From: Vibrio sp. BS-M-Sm-2
GTDB taxonomy: Bacteria; Pseudomonadota; Gammaproteobacteria; Enterobacterales; Vibrionaceae
DNA: 64,000 bases
Assembly: GCF_041504345.1 (NCBI RefSeq)
Contig: NZ_CP167894.1
Span: forward strand, 558,001 to 622,000
Reading direction: 5' to 3'
The notes under the pieces were generated by a model. The model did not search any database. It had not been told where the DNA came from and saw only the letters and a program-made list of their open reading frames with translations. Made by a program: the position numbers and the translations under genes. Positions 1-7,926 of the stretch are shown here, in pieces (the stretch's first letter is position 1; each line of letters begins with the position of its first letter).

Positions 1-103
1 CTAATCAATCATTAGAACACCCTGTTTTGTCGCTGAATTCGCAATTCCATCAACTTGGCTTATATTTGTAGGTAACCTTTAAACAAAAATTGAAGTGGTG
101 TTT

Positions 104-523
104 ATGTTCCTAACTCGGTTGATTTATGTCAGTACGCTTTGCGAAAGTTGCGACGCCAAAGCTTTAGATGATATTTTGGATATTTCCCGTGACCACAATA
201 AACAAAGCCATTTAACTGGGCTACTTAGTCATAATCAAAAGTATTTTCTTCAGTGTATAGAGGGGTCGAGAGATGCGGTCAATCATACCTACAACCATAT
301 TCTCAATGACCATCGCCACAACAACGTGACAATTCTCTATTACAAAGAAATTGATAGCCGACAGTTTGGTGATTGGTCAATGGGTGATATTCCCCAATCT
401 AGCTTGACTGAATTGTTGAACTTACAATTTTCGGCCTCTAACCAATTTAACCCATATGAAATGTCTGGGGAAAGCGCGTATCAAATGTTATTAGAGCTGA
501 AGCAGAACCTGCCATCTGAGTAG
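104..523 (+). CDS. BLUF-domain blue-light sensor (stand-alone)
   Basis: A 139-residue protein that is essentially one BLUF (blue light using FAD) domain and is expected to be a cytoplasmic photoreceptor. Visible hallmarks are the flavin-proximal Tyr in LIYVST near residue 6, Asn in the SRDHNKQSHLTGLL stretch, the Gln of FLQCIEG and the Trp of GDWSMG. Together these give the Tyr/Asn/Gln/Trp set that surrounds the flavin in this family. There is no fused EAL, GGDEF or other output domain, so it belongs to the short BLUF class that signals through a partner protein. A longer frame opens at tandem GTG codons (position 95), but the ATG at 104 starts exactly where BLUF domains normally start. Family certain from motifs; partner and output unknown. 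Confidence 0.88.
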   Translation: MFLTRLIYVSTLCESCDAKALDDILDISRDHNKQSHLTGLLSHNQKYFLQCIEGSRDAVNHTYNHILNDHRHNNVTILYYKEIDSRQFGDWSMGDIPQSSLTELLNLQFSASNQFNPYEMSGESAYQMLLELKQNLPSE

Positions 524-537
524 AGTTTCAATTCAGT

Positions 538-575
538 AAGCTTCTTTCAGTCTCGGTGCAGATTAAAAGAAGCTT
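538..575. repeat. inverted repeat after the BLUF gene
   Basis: AAGCTTCTTT and AAAGAAGCTT form a 10-bp perfect stem around an 18-base loop, 15 bases after the BLUF stop codon. There is no strong T-run on either side, so it is a possible but weak terminator between the convergent BLUF gene and the leftward gene ending at 606. Confidence 0.4.
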
Positions 576-605
576 AAAGTGATACCTGAAAATACCTTAA
601 CACTA

Positions 606-1052
606 CTAAATCGATGATAACGGGCCAAAATAACCTGTCGCTTCCATTTTGTTTTTACGCATGCCTAACCTTGGATCCTCTTCGACTCTCTTAAGTATAA
701 AATTTCGACCATCACTATGCTTTATCTTAAACACCACCAGTAGTTGATGAGATTTTAAGAATACATTTAGGTTATTAGGGTTTCCTTCAACTACTTGATT
801 TTGTCTAACACCTAACATATATAGAGTGTCAAATAACGAGCCGTAGTAACCTGTCACTACTGATTGTGTTCTATCTTCGTACTCAGTCTGAAGTTTAAAC
901 CTGCCGTGAGATCCTACCATTTTGATTTCGCGATCAGAAAATTGACTTGTTAATACAAAATCACTGAACAAAGCGTTAATCCAAGGAAGACTTAAAGGAG
1001 CTAATAAAAGCGCACAGATCAACAACTTCTTTTTCGTTGTAGTTAATCCCAT
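606..1052 (-). CDS. Small membrane-anchored exported protein, third gene of ToxR-like cassette A
   Basis: 148 residues with a basic start (TTTKKK) and one hydrophobic segment at about residues 9-28, then a soluble, presumably periplasmic domain of about 115 residues. I do not recognise the family. Its start overlaps the end of the preceding gene by 10 bases, which indicates translational coupling. It resembles the protein encoded at 9736-10182: both have a hydrophobic segment ending in S(L)PWI, followed by a short beta-rich region with a G..G motif before an LYMLG/FYFLT stretch. It therefore appears to be one half of a duplicated partner pair. By analogy with ToxS it may modulate the adjacent membrane regulator; this is inference. 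Confidence 0.75.
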   Translation of the reverse strand: MGLTTTKKKLLICALLLAPLSLPWINALFSDFVLTSQFSDREIKMVGSHGRFKLQTEYEDRTQSVVTGYYGSLFDTLYMLGVRQNQVVEGNPNNLNVFLKSHQLLVVFKIKHSDGRNFILKRVEEDPRLGMRKNKMEATGYFGPLSSI

Positions 1053-1492
1053 ACCTTGAACCTTCCTTGAACGATGACACGATCAAATTTCTCTTCGACA
1101 TCATCTCTCTGCATTAATCCAATCATATGTTCGCCTTGTTGCTGAACCTTAATATGTGTCATACCTCGGAAGTAATTTTCCAGATCTAAAGCCACCACTT
1201 TTTGGGCAAACTCATGGTCCAAACCCGTTACGTAATCACCGGTGAGAGAAAAGAAATACAGAGAATCCCCTAACGCAGCATAAATTCCACGATGCACGCG
1301 ATAGACTTTCCCTTCATAACTATGAATAGTCTTATAAATACCCGATTTAGCATTTAAGATAATATCGTGTTCATCATCTTCAAAATGGGCGTAGCCAGAA
1401 AAGTAAGTACCTAAAGACAAGTACCATGGCACTAAAAATAGTACTACCATGAAAAGCCCGATTCGTAGACTCAGAGATTTAAGGCTAACCAC
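1043..1492 (-). CDS. Small membrane-anchored exported protein, second gene of cassette A
   Basis: 149 residues. The open frame extends upstream to 1780, but that part lies out of frame inside the regulator gene. The true start is most likely GTG at 1492: GGAGG lies five bases before it, and the codon overlaps the regulator stop (GTGGTTAG). The product has one N-terminal hydrophobic segment (FMVVLFLVPWYLSL) and then a soluble domain rich in Tyr and Gly. It resembles the product of 9317-9742: RGIYAALGDSLYFFSLTGDY matches GVYGVFNDTVFMLSLNKDY in position and pattern, and both end with a basic/aromatic tail (GRFKVWD versus GKLGFW). Family unknown. The tight coupling to the regulator suggests a periplasmic sensing partner. 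Confidence 0.72.
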   Translation of the reverse strand: MVSLKSLSLRIGLFMVVLFLVPWYLSLGTYFSGYAHFEDDEHDIILNAKSGIYKTIHSYEGKVYRVHRGIYAALGDSLYFFSLTGDYVTGLDHEFAQKVVALDLENYFRGMTHIKVQQQGEHMIGLMQRDDVEEKFDRVIVQGRFKVWD

Positions 1493-2099
1493 CAGCACCT
1501 CCAAAACATTCAAAACATTCGAATGCCTCACGATAGACAAAGTAAAAAGTGAGCAAGCCGATAAATAATGCAATGGTGATCTCCCACACCACAGGCTTCT
1601 TGATCCAACGATGAGATACGTTAGATGTTGAAGACGATTCTTCTTGAATAGAATGAGTAGACGTATCTGTATGGTCTTCATCAGCTTGTAAAATAGGTGC
1701 TTGGTAGAATTCTTTTCCATAGCCTGATTCGTTAGCCTCAACGACATTATCATTATTAGCGCCAGGTTCATCATGTACAATTTCGATGTTCATTGCATTG
1801 ATGAATACATACCCTTCTCCAGGTAAATTATTCACTTCAAATCCAAGCTCTAGACTGTCTAATTTTTTCCTTAACTTCATGATCGCCACAGCCAACGAGT
1901 TGTCCCCAACAACTCTACCTGGCCAACCTTTCTCTATCAGAACTTGTTTATCGATCACTTCACCGTGTGACTCACAAAAAGCCAACAGTAAATTATATTC
2001 ACTTCGATTCAGTTCCAAGGGTTGATTGTCTTGCCCCGAATCACTGTTTATCAAAGTGATGGATCTTCTTATTGTATCTATAGAAAGTTTTTTAAACAT
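1485..2099 (-). CDS. ToxR-like transmembrane winged-helix regulator, cassette A
   Basis: 204 residues. Residues about 1-105 form an OmpR/ToxR-type winged helix (LNRSEYNLLLAF, GWPGRVVGDNSLAVAIMKLRKKL, then a wing with LPGEGYVF). A Ser/Glu/Asp-rich linker follows, then one transmembrane helix at about 172-190. Only some 15 residues, Cys/Gly-rich (CFECFGGAGG), remain beyond the membrane, so unlike ToxR it has no real periplasmic domain. It lacks a phosphoacceptor domain and is divergent from the pilus operon at 2354, whose probable control it exerts. It is a clear paralogue of the regulator at 8754 (shared GWPxRVVGxNSLxVxIMxLRKKLxSL pattern). Its last codons overlap the start of the next gene. 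Class certain; target inferred from position. Confidence 0.85.
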   Translation of the reverse strand: MFKKLSIDTIRRSITLINSDSGQDNQPLELNRSEYNLLLAFCESHGEVIDKQVLIEKGWPGRVVGDNSLAVAIMKLRKKLDSLELGFEVNNLPGEGYVFINAMNIEIVHDEPGANNDNVVEANESGYGKEFYQAPILQADEDHTDTSTHSIQEESSSTSNVSHRWIKKPVVWEITIALFIGLLTFYFVYREAFECFECFGGAGG

Positions 2100-2125
2100 T
2101 CTTTTTCCTGTATTGCTTCTACCTA

Positions 2126-2152
2126 TTAAAAGTAGCCTAAAAAAACATAAAA
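2126..2152. promoter_or_regulatory. phased A-tract array, candidate ToxR-type operator
   Basis: Three TAAAA blocks lie at 2127-2131, 2138-2142 and 2148-2152, one helical turn apart. The last two match the direct-repeat pattern TNAAA-N5-TNAAA described for V. cholerae ToxR. They sit 28-53 bases upstream of the regulator start at 2099, so autoregulation or shared control of both divergent units is plausible. AT-rich chance matches are possible. Confidence 0.4.
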
Positions 2153-2353
2153 CACGACTTTTCAGTCACTTGCTAGTCATAAACCTAAAAAATTAAACGT
2201 TATTAACTATGTATAAAGCACTATTAACGGGCTTTTATTTCCAATTCATACGCCATTGGAGTCAAATCAATCACCTCGAAAGTGTGCAAGTAATCTCAAT
2301 TCAAATGCACCTTTTATTTTTATACATACATTAATCAACAATAGGTAAGAAAT
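2153..2353 (+). promoter_or_regulatory. divergent intergenic region with candidate pilus promoter
   Basis: AT-rich spacer between the leftward regulator and the pilus operon. A TATACA hexamer at 2321-2326, with a poor -35 (ATTCAA) 17 bases upstream, is the best -10 candidate. A weak -35 would fit an activator-dependent promoter. The pilin start at 2354 is preceded by AGGTAAG as ribosome binding site. Confidence 0.35.
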
Positions 2354-2869
2354 ATGAAACTTAATAATTTTTTCGTGATGAGCGCAACAGCATTCGCAAT
2401 GACTTCTGGTTCGGTATATGCGGCAGATGAAGCACTTGCAGATGCGATTTGGAGCGGTGTAATTGGTGGTTCAGTGCCGAGCTCAAATTTAATCATCACA
2501 GGTGAGGCTGGTGGCGATATTCAACAAGGCAGCTTATATGTAAATACCGATGGCACATTCACTTCTTCTAATGTGATTTTGGAAGCTCGTGACTTCACTC
2601 CAGAAGATCAAACCGTGGGCGATCGCCAACCAGAAGCAACATGGACTTATGTAACCTCTCAAGTTCTGATGGGTAGCCAAGTAACTCAAGATGCAAACGT
2701 TGAAGTTTACAACGACCAGCAAAAGCTTGACCAAGGTTCTGTAGGATCAGCTACTGGCGGCTACGTTCAACTTAACGTTAAGAATACAAATCCCGTGACG
2801 GATGTGGCGGTGGAAGGTGAAGCACAAGTTATCGTTCAAATGGCTGCTAGCTACGTAGCGGCACTTTAA
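2354..2869 (+). CDS. Putative major pilin of an alternative chaperone-usher pilus
   Basis: 171 residues with a Sec signal peptide cleaved after SGSVYA (about residue 23), leaving a mature protein of about 148 residues. It is Gly/Ser/Thr/Val-rich and predicted all-beta, and it lacks cysteines. Length and order match CFA/I-type (CfaB/CooA) major subunits, where non-disulphide pilins precede the usher. Being the first gene of a six-gene run, it is likely the most highly expressed. The C terminus (QVIVQMAASYVAAL) alternates hydrophobic residues as in a terminal pilin strand. Identification as a pilin rests mainly on context and secondary-structure impression. The next gene could instead be the major subunit. 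Confidence 0.65.
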   Translation: MKLNNFFVMSATAFAMTSGSVYAADEALADAIWSGVIGGSVPSSNLIITGEAGGDIQQGSLYVNTDGTFTSSNVILEARDFTPEDQTVGDRQPEATWTYVTSQVLMGSQVTQDANVEVYNDQQKLDQGSVGSATGGYVQLNVKNTNPVTDVAVEGEAQVIVQMAASYVAAL

Positions 2870-2886
2870 GTCGTTTGGGGAAAACT

Positions 2887-3405
2887 GTGAATTACTTAAC
2901 TCGCCCACTTCTCGTGCTGTTGACTGCAGGCGCTATGAGCCTTTATACCAATGCAGAAACTCATACGTTCCAGTTAACGAGTGATATCGATAAGAAGCAC
3001 TTTTTCTCTTATCAGATTACAGAGATCGCGTTTTCCCCTTCTTCATTGACACTAACGGTCGATCCAAAAAGCGATTCTTTCCGTGATGCAACAACCCAGT
3101 TATTGGTTGAAACCGACATTCCAAGTTCAGACCAATCGACTCGCTTCCAGCTGTTCATGATGGACAACACTGCGCAGTGTTTCGACATTGATAAGCAAGC
3201 ATTACCTACGCCAACTGACCTTGTCAATGTCACTCTCGCGGATAACCCTCTAACGTCATCGAACCCAGTTCTGATGGATTTCAATACCACATCAGACGAC
3301 CTAAAGGGTGGCGAGTACGACGTCATCTTATCCTTTGGGGCTTTACCGACAGGCTCAAACCTGTGCCAAGGCCAGTTATCTGTTTTAGCGGAGCTTTCAC
3401 TGTGA
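2887..3405 (+). CDS. Second putative pilus subunit
   Basis: 172 residues. The chosen GTG start has GGGGA six bases upstream; an upstream TTG is less likely. A signal peptide ends near SLYTNA, and the mature part is beta-rich with two Cys (AQCFD and NLCQG) that could form one disulphide. The opening of the mature chain (THTFQLTSDI) and the closing alternating strand (CQGQLSVLAELSL) are typical of donor-strand-exchanged pilins. The gene is separated by 17 bases from the first pilin and overlaps the usher start by four bases (GTGA). A minor or adaptor subunit is the likely role; exact position in the fibre unknown. Confidence 0.62.
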   Translation: MNYLTRPLLVLLTAGAMSLYTNAETHTFQLTSDIDKKHFFSYQITEIAFSPSSLTLTVDPKSDSFRDATTQLLVETDIPSSDQSTRFQLFMMDNTAQCFDIDKQALPTPTDLVNVTLADNPLTSSNPVLMDFNTTSDDLKGGEYDVILSFGALPTGSNLCQGQLSVLAELSL

Positions 3406-6185
3406 AAAATAGCACGTTTATTACAACAACGATCTTAGGTTCGTTGACCTTGTCACAACTGGTCTTTGCTAATGGAAACACTTTAGTCCCAGCGGGATTT
3501 GAAGATTTTTATTCGCAACAAGAGCGCGATGTCGAGATAAAAAACATTGATGGTCGTTACATGACGATTCCTATGTCTGTAACTTACGATTCAGTGCAAT
3601 TCAGTAACCCTGACGATGCAACTACCGTTGCAAATGAGCTGATGTCATCAGGATTAAATGGGCGTACAGCAAAGCAGATAGTCTCTGGGTTTACTCGCGG
3701 TCAGTCTAATACTGTCGACTGCCAAGGTGACCTGAACTTATGTAGCCTTACACCGAAAAGCTACGACACATTTTATGACTATCACTCAAACAAGCTGTAC
3801 CTCTATGTGAATAAAGAACTGCTTGAAGAGAGCCAACCGAAAGCAATCAAGAAGCATTACGCGTCGACTTACAACGCAAACCCAGGCTTGATTAACAACG
3901 CAAGCTTGTACACATCAAGCGATTTTACTAATGACTTGAATGTGAATTTAAGTGATCAATTCATCTTGGGGCTGCCTTATGGCTCGGTTCATGTTGATAC
4001 CTATCTGAGCAACCAAGAAGATGCGTCCGAGCTGAATTACGGCTACTACAACCTAGAGTACCAAAACCTGCGTTTAACAGCAGGCTACCACCAAGATCGC
4101 TTGGCGCTAAACAGCACCTCTTTCTTGCTCAACAGCACGCAATATCATGACGTAAACGTGAATTTATCTTCAAGCAAGAACCTAAGCCGTACTGCTAAAA
4201 ACGAAGACCAATCACTGTACTTCTATGCGCAAACACAAGGCGTGCTCAAGATCTTCCGCGATGAGCAAATCATCGTGCAACAATCTGTACAAGAAGGCCA
4301 AGGAAGCGTTAGCTACTCAGAATTACCAAACGGCGTTTATGACGTAACCGTTGAGATCTCCGTGGGTACTCAAGTGGTTTCTTCTGAATCGGTGCGAATT
4401 TACAACGCGAATACAGACACATTGAATACTGGCGAATTCGATTATTCGATCGCCGCGGGCCAATTTCAAGACAACGACACTTACCAAAGTGACGAAGACC
4501 AACCATCCGGGATGTCTTCAACTAATGAATTCGAAGACGTGGCATTCCTTCAAGGTGGATTGGCTTATAAATGGTTGGATACACAAACGGTCGCGATTGG
4601 TAGCACTTTGACCAACGAACATGCGATGGGGCAATTGGGTTTTAAAGGCTACCTACCATTCGATAGCCGCTATGAAATGTTCCTTTCTAACATCGATAGC
4701 GAAGCTTGGTATTTGTCAGGATATTGGAACCTTGGCAGCTTGGGCTTTACCTATGAGCGCCTAAACAACCCAGACCAAAACCCATTTGCAGAATACTTAT
4801 ACGGTGCCAGTGACAAAGAACAGCTCGGTATTTCCACCAGCTACACCATTGGTGACACAGTGCGTGGGTATAGCTCAGTGAATTACATCGAACAAAGTAA
4901 TTTATACAACAGCTCGCTAAGTAACTGGTCACTGTCTTCTGGCTTAAGTACACCGTTCATTGTCGATTCAACTCTCGACCTAAACGTCACTTTTAACAAT
5001 GAGCAACTGACATCTAATTGGGACGATGGTGAGCTCTCCATCTCTCTAAATTGGTCGGTACCTCTTTCATCGAAGCTTACTGGCAATACGGGTTTCACCG
5101 TCACAGAGAATGGCTTTAGCCAATATACCAACAGCTTAGAGACACAAGATTTAGTCGAGGACCAAGATACAGACTTACGACTTACTGCCAGTAACAGTTA
5201 CTACGTTAACTCCCCTAATGCGGCAGTGACGAATGTAACAGCGTATGCCGCTAAACGGGATGAACATTACCAAGCTGACGGCTTTGTCTACGCCGCGAAC
5301 AATGGCGAAAAAGCATTAAACGCGACATTACGCAGTACCCAAATTATTGGTGGCAAGAGCGTGAGTTTCACTACAGCACAAAGTGATGCCTATGTGGTGG
5401 TCGATACCCAAAACAACATTCGCTTTGATGCCGATGAGCGCAGAACCAAAGGCTTGGTGGTCGTAAGAACCGATGACCAAGTGATGAATAAACAATACAT
5501 CTATGACGACCGAGCGGTCATTACGCTAGATGACTACCAAGCCGCAACCATCGAGCTTGATGTCGAGAGCGTCGCTTTGCACAACACTGGTCAGCAATCA
5601 GTGACGGGATATACGCACCCTGGTTCGGTCATCGAATTGAATTCAAACGTAAGTCGTGTGATCAGTTTTGTCAGCAAATTCAAAGATATTTTCGGCAACG
5701 ATGTACACCACATTGAATGTGAAGGCCCAGCTTGCCTGAACGTATCAAGCATTACGTCCGGCATTCACAAAGTCGATGTACAAGAAGGTCAACAGTTCGC
5801 ACTAACTAGTAACGGCCAGCAATGTTACTTACCGTCTGTCGATGACGCGAAACAGCTGAACTTTGGTACCAACTTCTGCCAGCCAAACTTGAGTCCAATG
5901 GAATCAATGATGTTGGTGAGCAACGACAAAGAAATTAACGTGATGTACATCGGTGAATTCGATGACATCAACACACTGAACGAACAATTGCATGCACTGA
6001 CTGACAACGGGATGGAGTTTATTACCACGCGTCTAGGTCGTACTTCTTTTGTTTACCTGACTGTAAATAAGGATCTTCAACTCAGTCATCAACAACGTCA
6101 ACACATAGAAAATGTTGCTCGCTACGCCAATTCGGAATCGCTACGAGAGCACAACTTTGTACTTAACCGACCTGAAGGTAACTGA
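3402..6185 (+). CDS. Outer-membrane usher of CFA/I (TcfC/CooC) type
   Basis: 927 residues starting at a GTG that overlaps the preceding stop. The signal peptide ends near LVFANG. The mature N terminus (VPAGFEDFYSQQ) matches the VPxxFEDL-type opening of CFA/I-class ushers, which differs from the classical FimD family. A large central region of alternating beta strands with plug-like segments follows. The C-terminal domain contains paired cysteines (HIECEGPACLN, QQCYLP, NFCQP). The usher forms the outer-membrane pore through which chaperone-bound subunits are polymerised. Length is slightly above the usual 850-900 residues of this class. It is followed two bases later by the chaperone gene. Confident as an usher; subclass from remembered similarity. 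Confidence 0.88.
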   Translation: MKNSTFITTTILGSLTLSQLVFANGNTLVPAGFEDFYSQQERDVEIKNIDGRYMTIPMSVTYDSVQFSNPDDATTVANELMSSGLNGRTAKQIVSGFTRGQSNTVDCQGDLNLCSLTPKSYDTFYDYHSNKLYLYVNKELLEESQPKAIKKHYASTYNANPGLINNASLYTSSDFTNDLNVNLSDQFILGLPYGSVHVDTYLSNQEDASELNYGYYNLEYQNLRLTAGYHQDRLALNSTSFLLNSTQYHDVNVNLSSSKNLSRTAKNEDQSLYFYAQTQGVLKIFRDEQIIVQQSVQEGQGSVSYSELPNGVYDVTVEISVGTQVVSSESVRIYNANTDTLNTGEFDYSIAAGQFQDNDTYQSDEDQPSGMSSTNEFEDVAFLQGGLAYKWLDTQTVAIGSTLTNEHAMGQLGFKGYLPFDSRYEMFLSNIDSEAWYLSGYWNLGSLGFTYERLNNPDQNPFAEYLYGASDKEQLGISTSYTIGDTVRGYSSVNYIEQSNLYNSSLSNWSLSSGLSTPFIVDSTLDLNVTFNNEQLTSNWDDGELSISLNWSVPLSSKLTGNTGFTVTENGFSQYTNSLETQDLVEDQDTDLRLTASNSYYVNSPNAAVTNVTAYAAKRDEHYQADGFVYAANNGEKALNATLRSTQIIGGKSVSFTTAQSDAYVVVDTQNNIRFDADERRTKGLVVVRTDDQVMNKQYIYDDRAVITLDDYQAATIELDVESVALHNTGQQSVTGYTHPGSVIELNSNVSRVISFVSKFKDIFGNDVHHIECEGPACLNVSSITSGIHKVDVQEGQQFALTSNGQQCYLPSVDDAKQLNFGTNFCQPNLSPMESMMLVSNDKEINVMYIGEFDDINTLNEQLHALTDNGMEFITTRLGRTSFVYLTVNKDLQLSHQQRQHIENVARYANSESLREHNFVLNRPEGN

Positions 6186-6187
6186 TT

Positions 6188-6886
6188 ATGAAAAAGCTTC
6201 CTATTTTACTGACTGCTGCTCTAGCAACCTCTGTTAACGCGATGAACGTCGATACCATGTTATTGGTTGGAGACGAATACGGAAACGGCGTATTCACTTT
6301 GACTAACAGTAATAAGATCACTGAATTCATCCAATCCAACATTACTCAATTGGTGGTTGAGGATGGCGAGATCACGCGTGTGCCTTACTCAGATAACAAC
6401 TTTGAAGATTGGCACGTCACACTGACTCATAACAAAACCATTCTAGAACCGCACCGTCAAAAGCAAATAGGCGTTCGCTCTTTGTGTGGTAACAAATGTG
6501 ATTTCACTGAAGACCAATACTACCTCGTCAGCTTTGAACCTTCTCCGTACGATCCAGAAGGCAAGCTTAACTCTGCCGTCACCATCAACTTTGGATACCG
6601 ACCTTTGTTTGTTATCCCTGCACAAGATCAAGATATTGATTACTCAATCTCTTTGAACAAGGGCGAGCTGTACATCAACAATACAGGCAATAGTTTTATA
6701 CGTGCTTATATCGATCAATGCAGCGATGAAGTAACGGAAGATTGTGAAGTAACTATCATGTCTCTTGCGGGTCGAGAGCGTAGTTACCCCCTACCAAAAA
6801 ACATTGATTCCTCAAGCTTAAAAGTAACGATCGTTAACCACGACGAAAGTTACCGTCAAGATGTCAGTCTGAGTGAGAGTAAGTAA
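6188..6886 (+). CDS. Periplasmic pilus-assembly chaperone (CfaA-like)
   Basis: 232 residues with a signal peptide ending near ATSVNA. The mature protein has the two Ig-like-domain layout of pilus chaperones. An early VGDEYGNGVFTLTN strand corresponds to the edge strand. WHVTLTHNKTILEPHRQKQIGVRS covers the beta-rich core, VTINFGYRPLFVIPA matches the F1-G1 donor strand and hinge, and LYINNTGNSFIRA opens domain 2. It has four cysteines in two close pairs (LCGNKC and QCSDEVTEDC). It would keep subunits soluble in the periplasm and deliver them to the usher. The next gene starts within the stop codon (TAATG), so the products are translationally coupled. Confidence 0.8.
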   Translation: MKKLPILLTAALATSVNAMNVDTMLLVGDEYGNGVFTLTNSNKITEFIQSNITQLVVEDGEITRVPYSDNNFEDWHVTLTHNKTILEPHRQKQIGVRSLCGNKCDFTEDQYYLVSFEPSPYDPEGKLNSAVTINFGYRPLFVIPAQDQDIDYSISLNKGELYINNTGNSFIRAYIDQCSDEVTEDCEVTIMSLAGRERSYPLPKNIDSSSLKVTIVNHDESYRQDVSLSESK

Positions 6887-7926
6887 TGAAACGACTCGTT
6901 TTAATGTCGCTATTATTCGCGGCTATGCCTAACTACGCAGCCACTCTCAATATCAATATTGAAGGGCAACAAGTAAGTTTTGAAAACGCCATCACTCTAG
7001 GTGGAAACCAGTATACCTTGAGTGATTGGTCTATCGCGAATGGCCTCACCACAACAAGTCAGTTCTTACCGAGCGCTTTTGTTACAGATAAGCCCGACAC
7101 CATGTCCTTGACCAACAATGCCGGACAGAATATCGACATTCAAATCGCCCTAAAAGGTTTGCAATACAATGTGTCTTCAAATTTTTATATGGTGGACCAT
7201 AGTGAATTAGTAGCACCAATATGCAGCACCTCTAATTTGTCAGGCAACATTGTGACACTTTATGACAATGACACGCAGAATTGTAGTGCGGACTTCTCAC
7301 TTGAATATCCGCAATCCATTACGCCGTTTTATTTCTATCGTCCGACCTTCGATATAGATACAACCTCTCTATTGAACGCGCTTCAAGGTCAGGAAAAAGG
7401 TGTGTACACGGCAACGATTCCAGCTGACATAAAATACTACTATCAGTCCTCAGGAGGGGCGTTAACCTACCGTATTCTTCCAGACGTTTTTACGGTGAAT
7501 ATCGATTACACGCCAAACAGTTTAGAGAGTATTGACGTTACAGGCGACGGGGTTTTGAGCCCTGTGTATGACACAACGAATCATACCGTTTCAGCGCAGA
7601 CCACGTTCAACATCACCGCGTTAGGCCAGTTCAGTACTGGCTTATCGATGACGTTACTTACCAATGAATTTAAGCTGAAATCAGCGTCAGGAGAAACATC
7701 TATCCCCTACTCGATTAAGTGCAATGAAGCTAACTGTGAGGATACGGATTGGGTTAAAAATGGCGTCAATCAACTCGACAATAGTCAAACCAGCTATGTG
7801 ATTCAATCACCGAGCTCAGTGATCAATTTCGATCTTAATGTTAACTACCAGAATATTCCTTCGACAGACGTTGAAACCGGTACTTATTCAGGAAACTTCA
7901 CCGTGATGTTTGAGGAACTGTATTAA
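6886..7926 (+). CDS. Putative tip adhesin / pilus initiator (CfaE-CblD type)
   Basis: 346 residues with a signal peptide ending near MPNYA. Size and two-part layout fit the CfaE/CblD pilus-initiator family. The N-terminal adhesin half has Cys in APICSTS and QNCSADF. A middle stretch (YTATIPADIKYYYQSSGGALTYRILPDVFTVNI) resembles the VWNAVLKLNVKRR region of CfaE. A C-terminal pilin half follows with Cys in IKCNEANCED and a final strand TGTYSGNFTVMFEEL, like the YMGNIKITF ending of CfaE. It would sit at the fibre tip and bind a host or surface receptor. Coupled by TAATG overlaps at both ends. Receptor unknown; the divergent sequence suggests a different ligand from enterotoxigenic E. coli adhesins. 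Confidence 0.7.
   Translation: MKRLVLMSLLFAAMPNYAATLNINIEGQQVSFENAITLGGNQYTLSDWSIANGLTTTSQFLPSAFVTDKPDTMSLTNNAGQNIDIQIALKGLQYNVSSNFYMVDHSELVAPICSTSNLSGNIVTLYDNDTQNCSADFSLEYPQSITPFYFYRPTFDIDTTSLLNALQGQEKGVYTATIPADIKYYYQSSGGALTYRILPDVFTVNIDYTPNSLESIDVTGDGVLSPVYDTTNHTVSAQTTFNITALGQFSTGLSMTLLTNEFKLKSASGETSIPYSIKCNEANCEDTDWVKNGVNQLDNSQTSYVIQSPSSVINFDLNVNYQNIPSTDVETGTYSGNFTVMFEELY

Noticed and set aside
1493..1780. Upstream part of the open frame that continues from the second gene of cassette A
   Set aside because: It lies out of frame inside the regulator gene. A strong GGAGG with a GTG at 1492 and the paralogue's length favour the short form.
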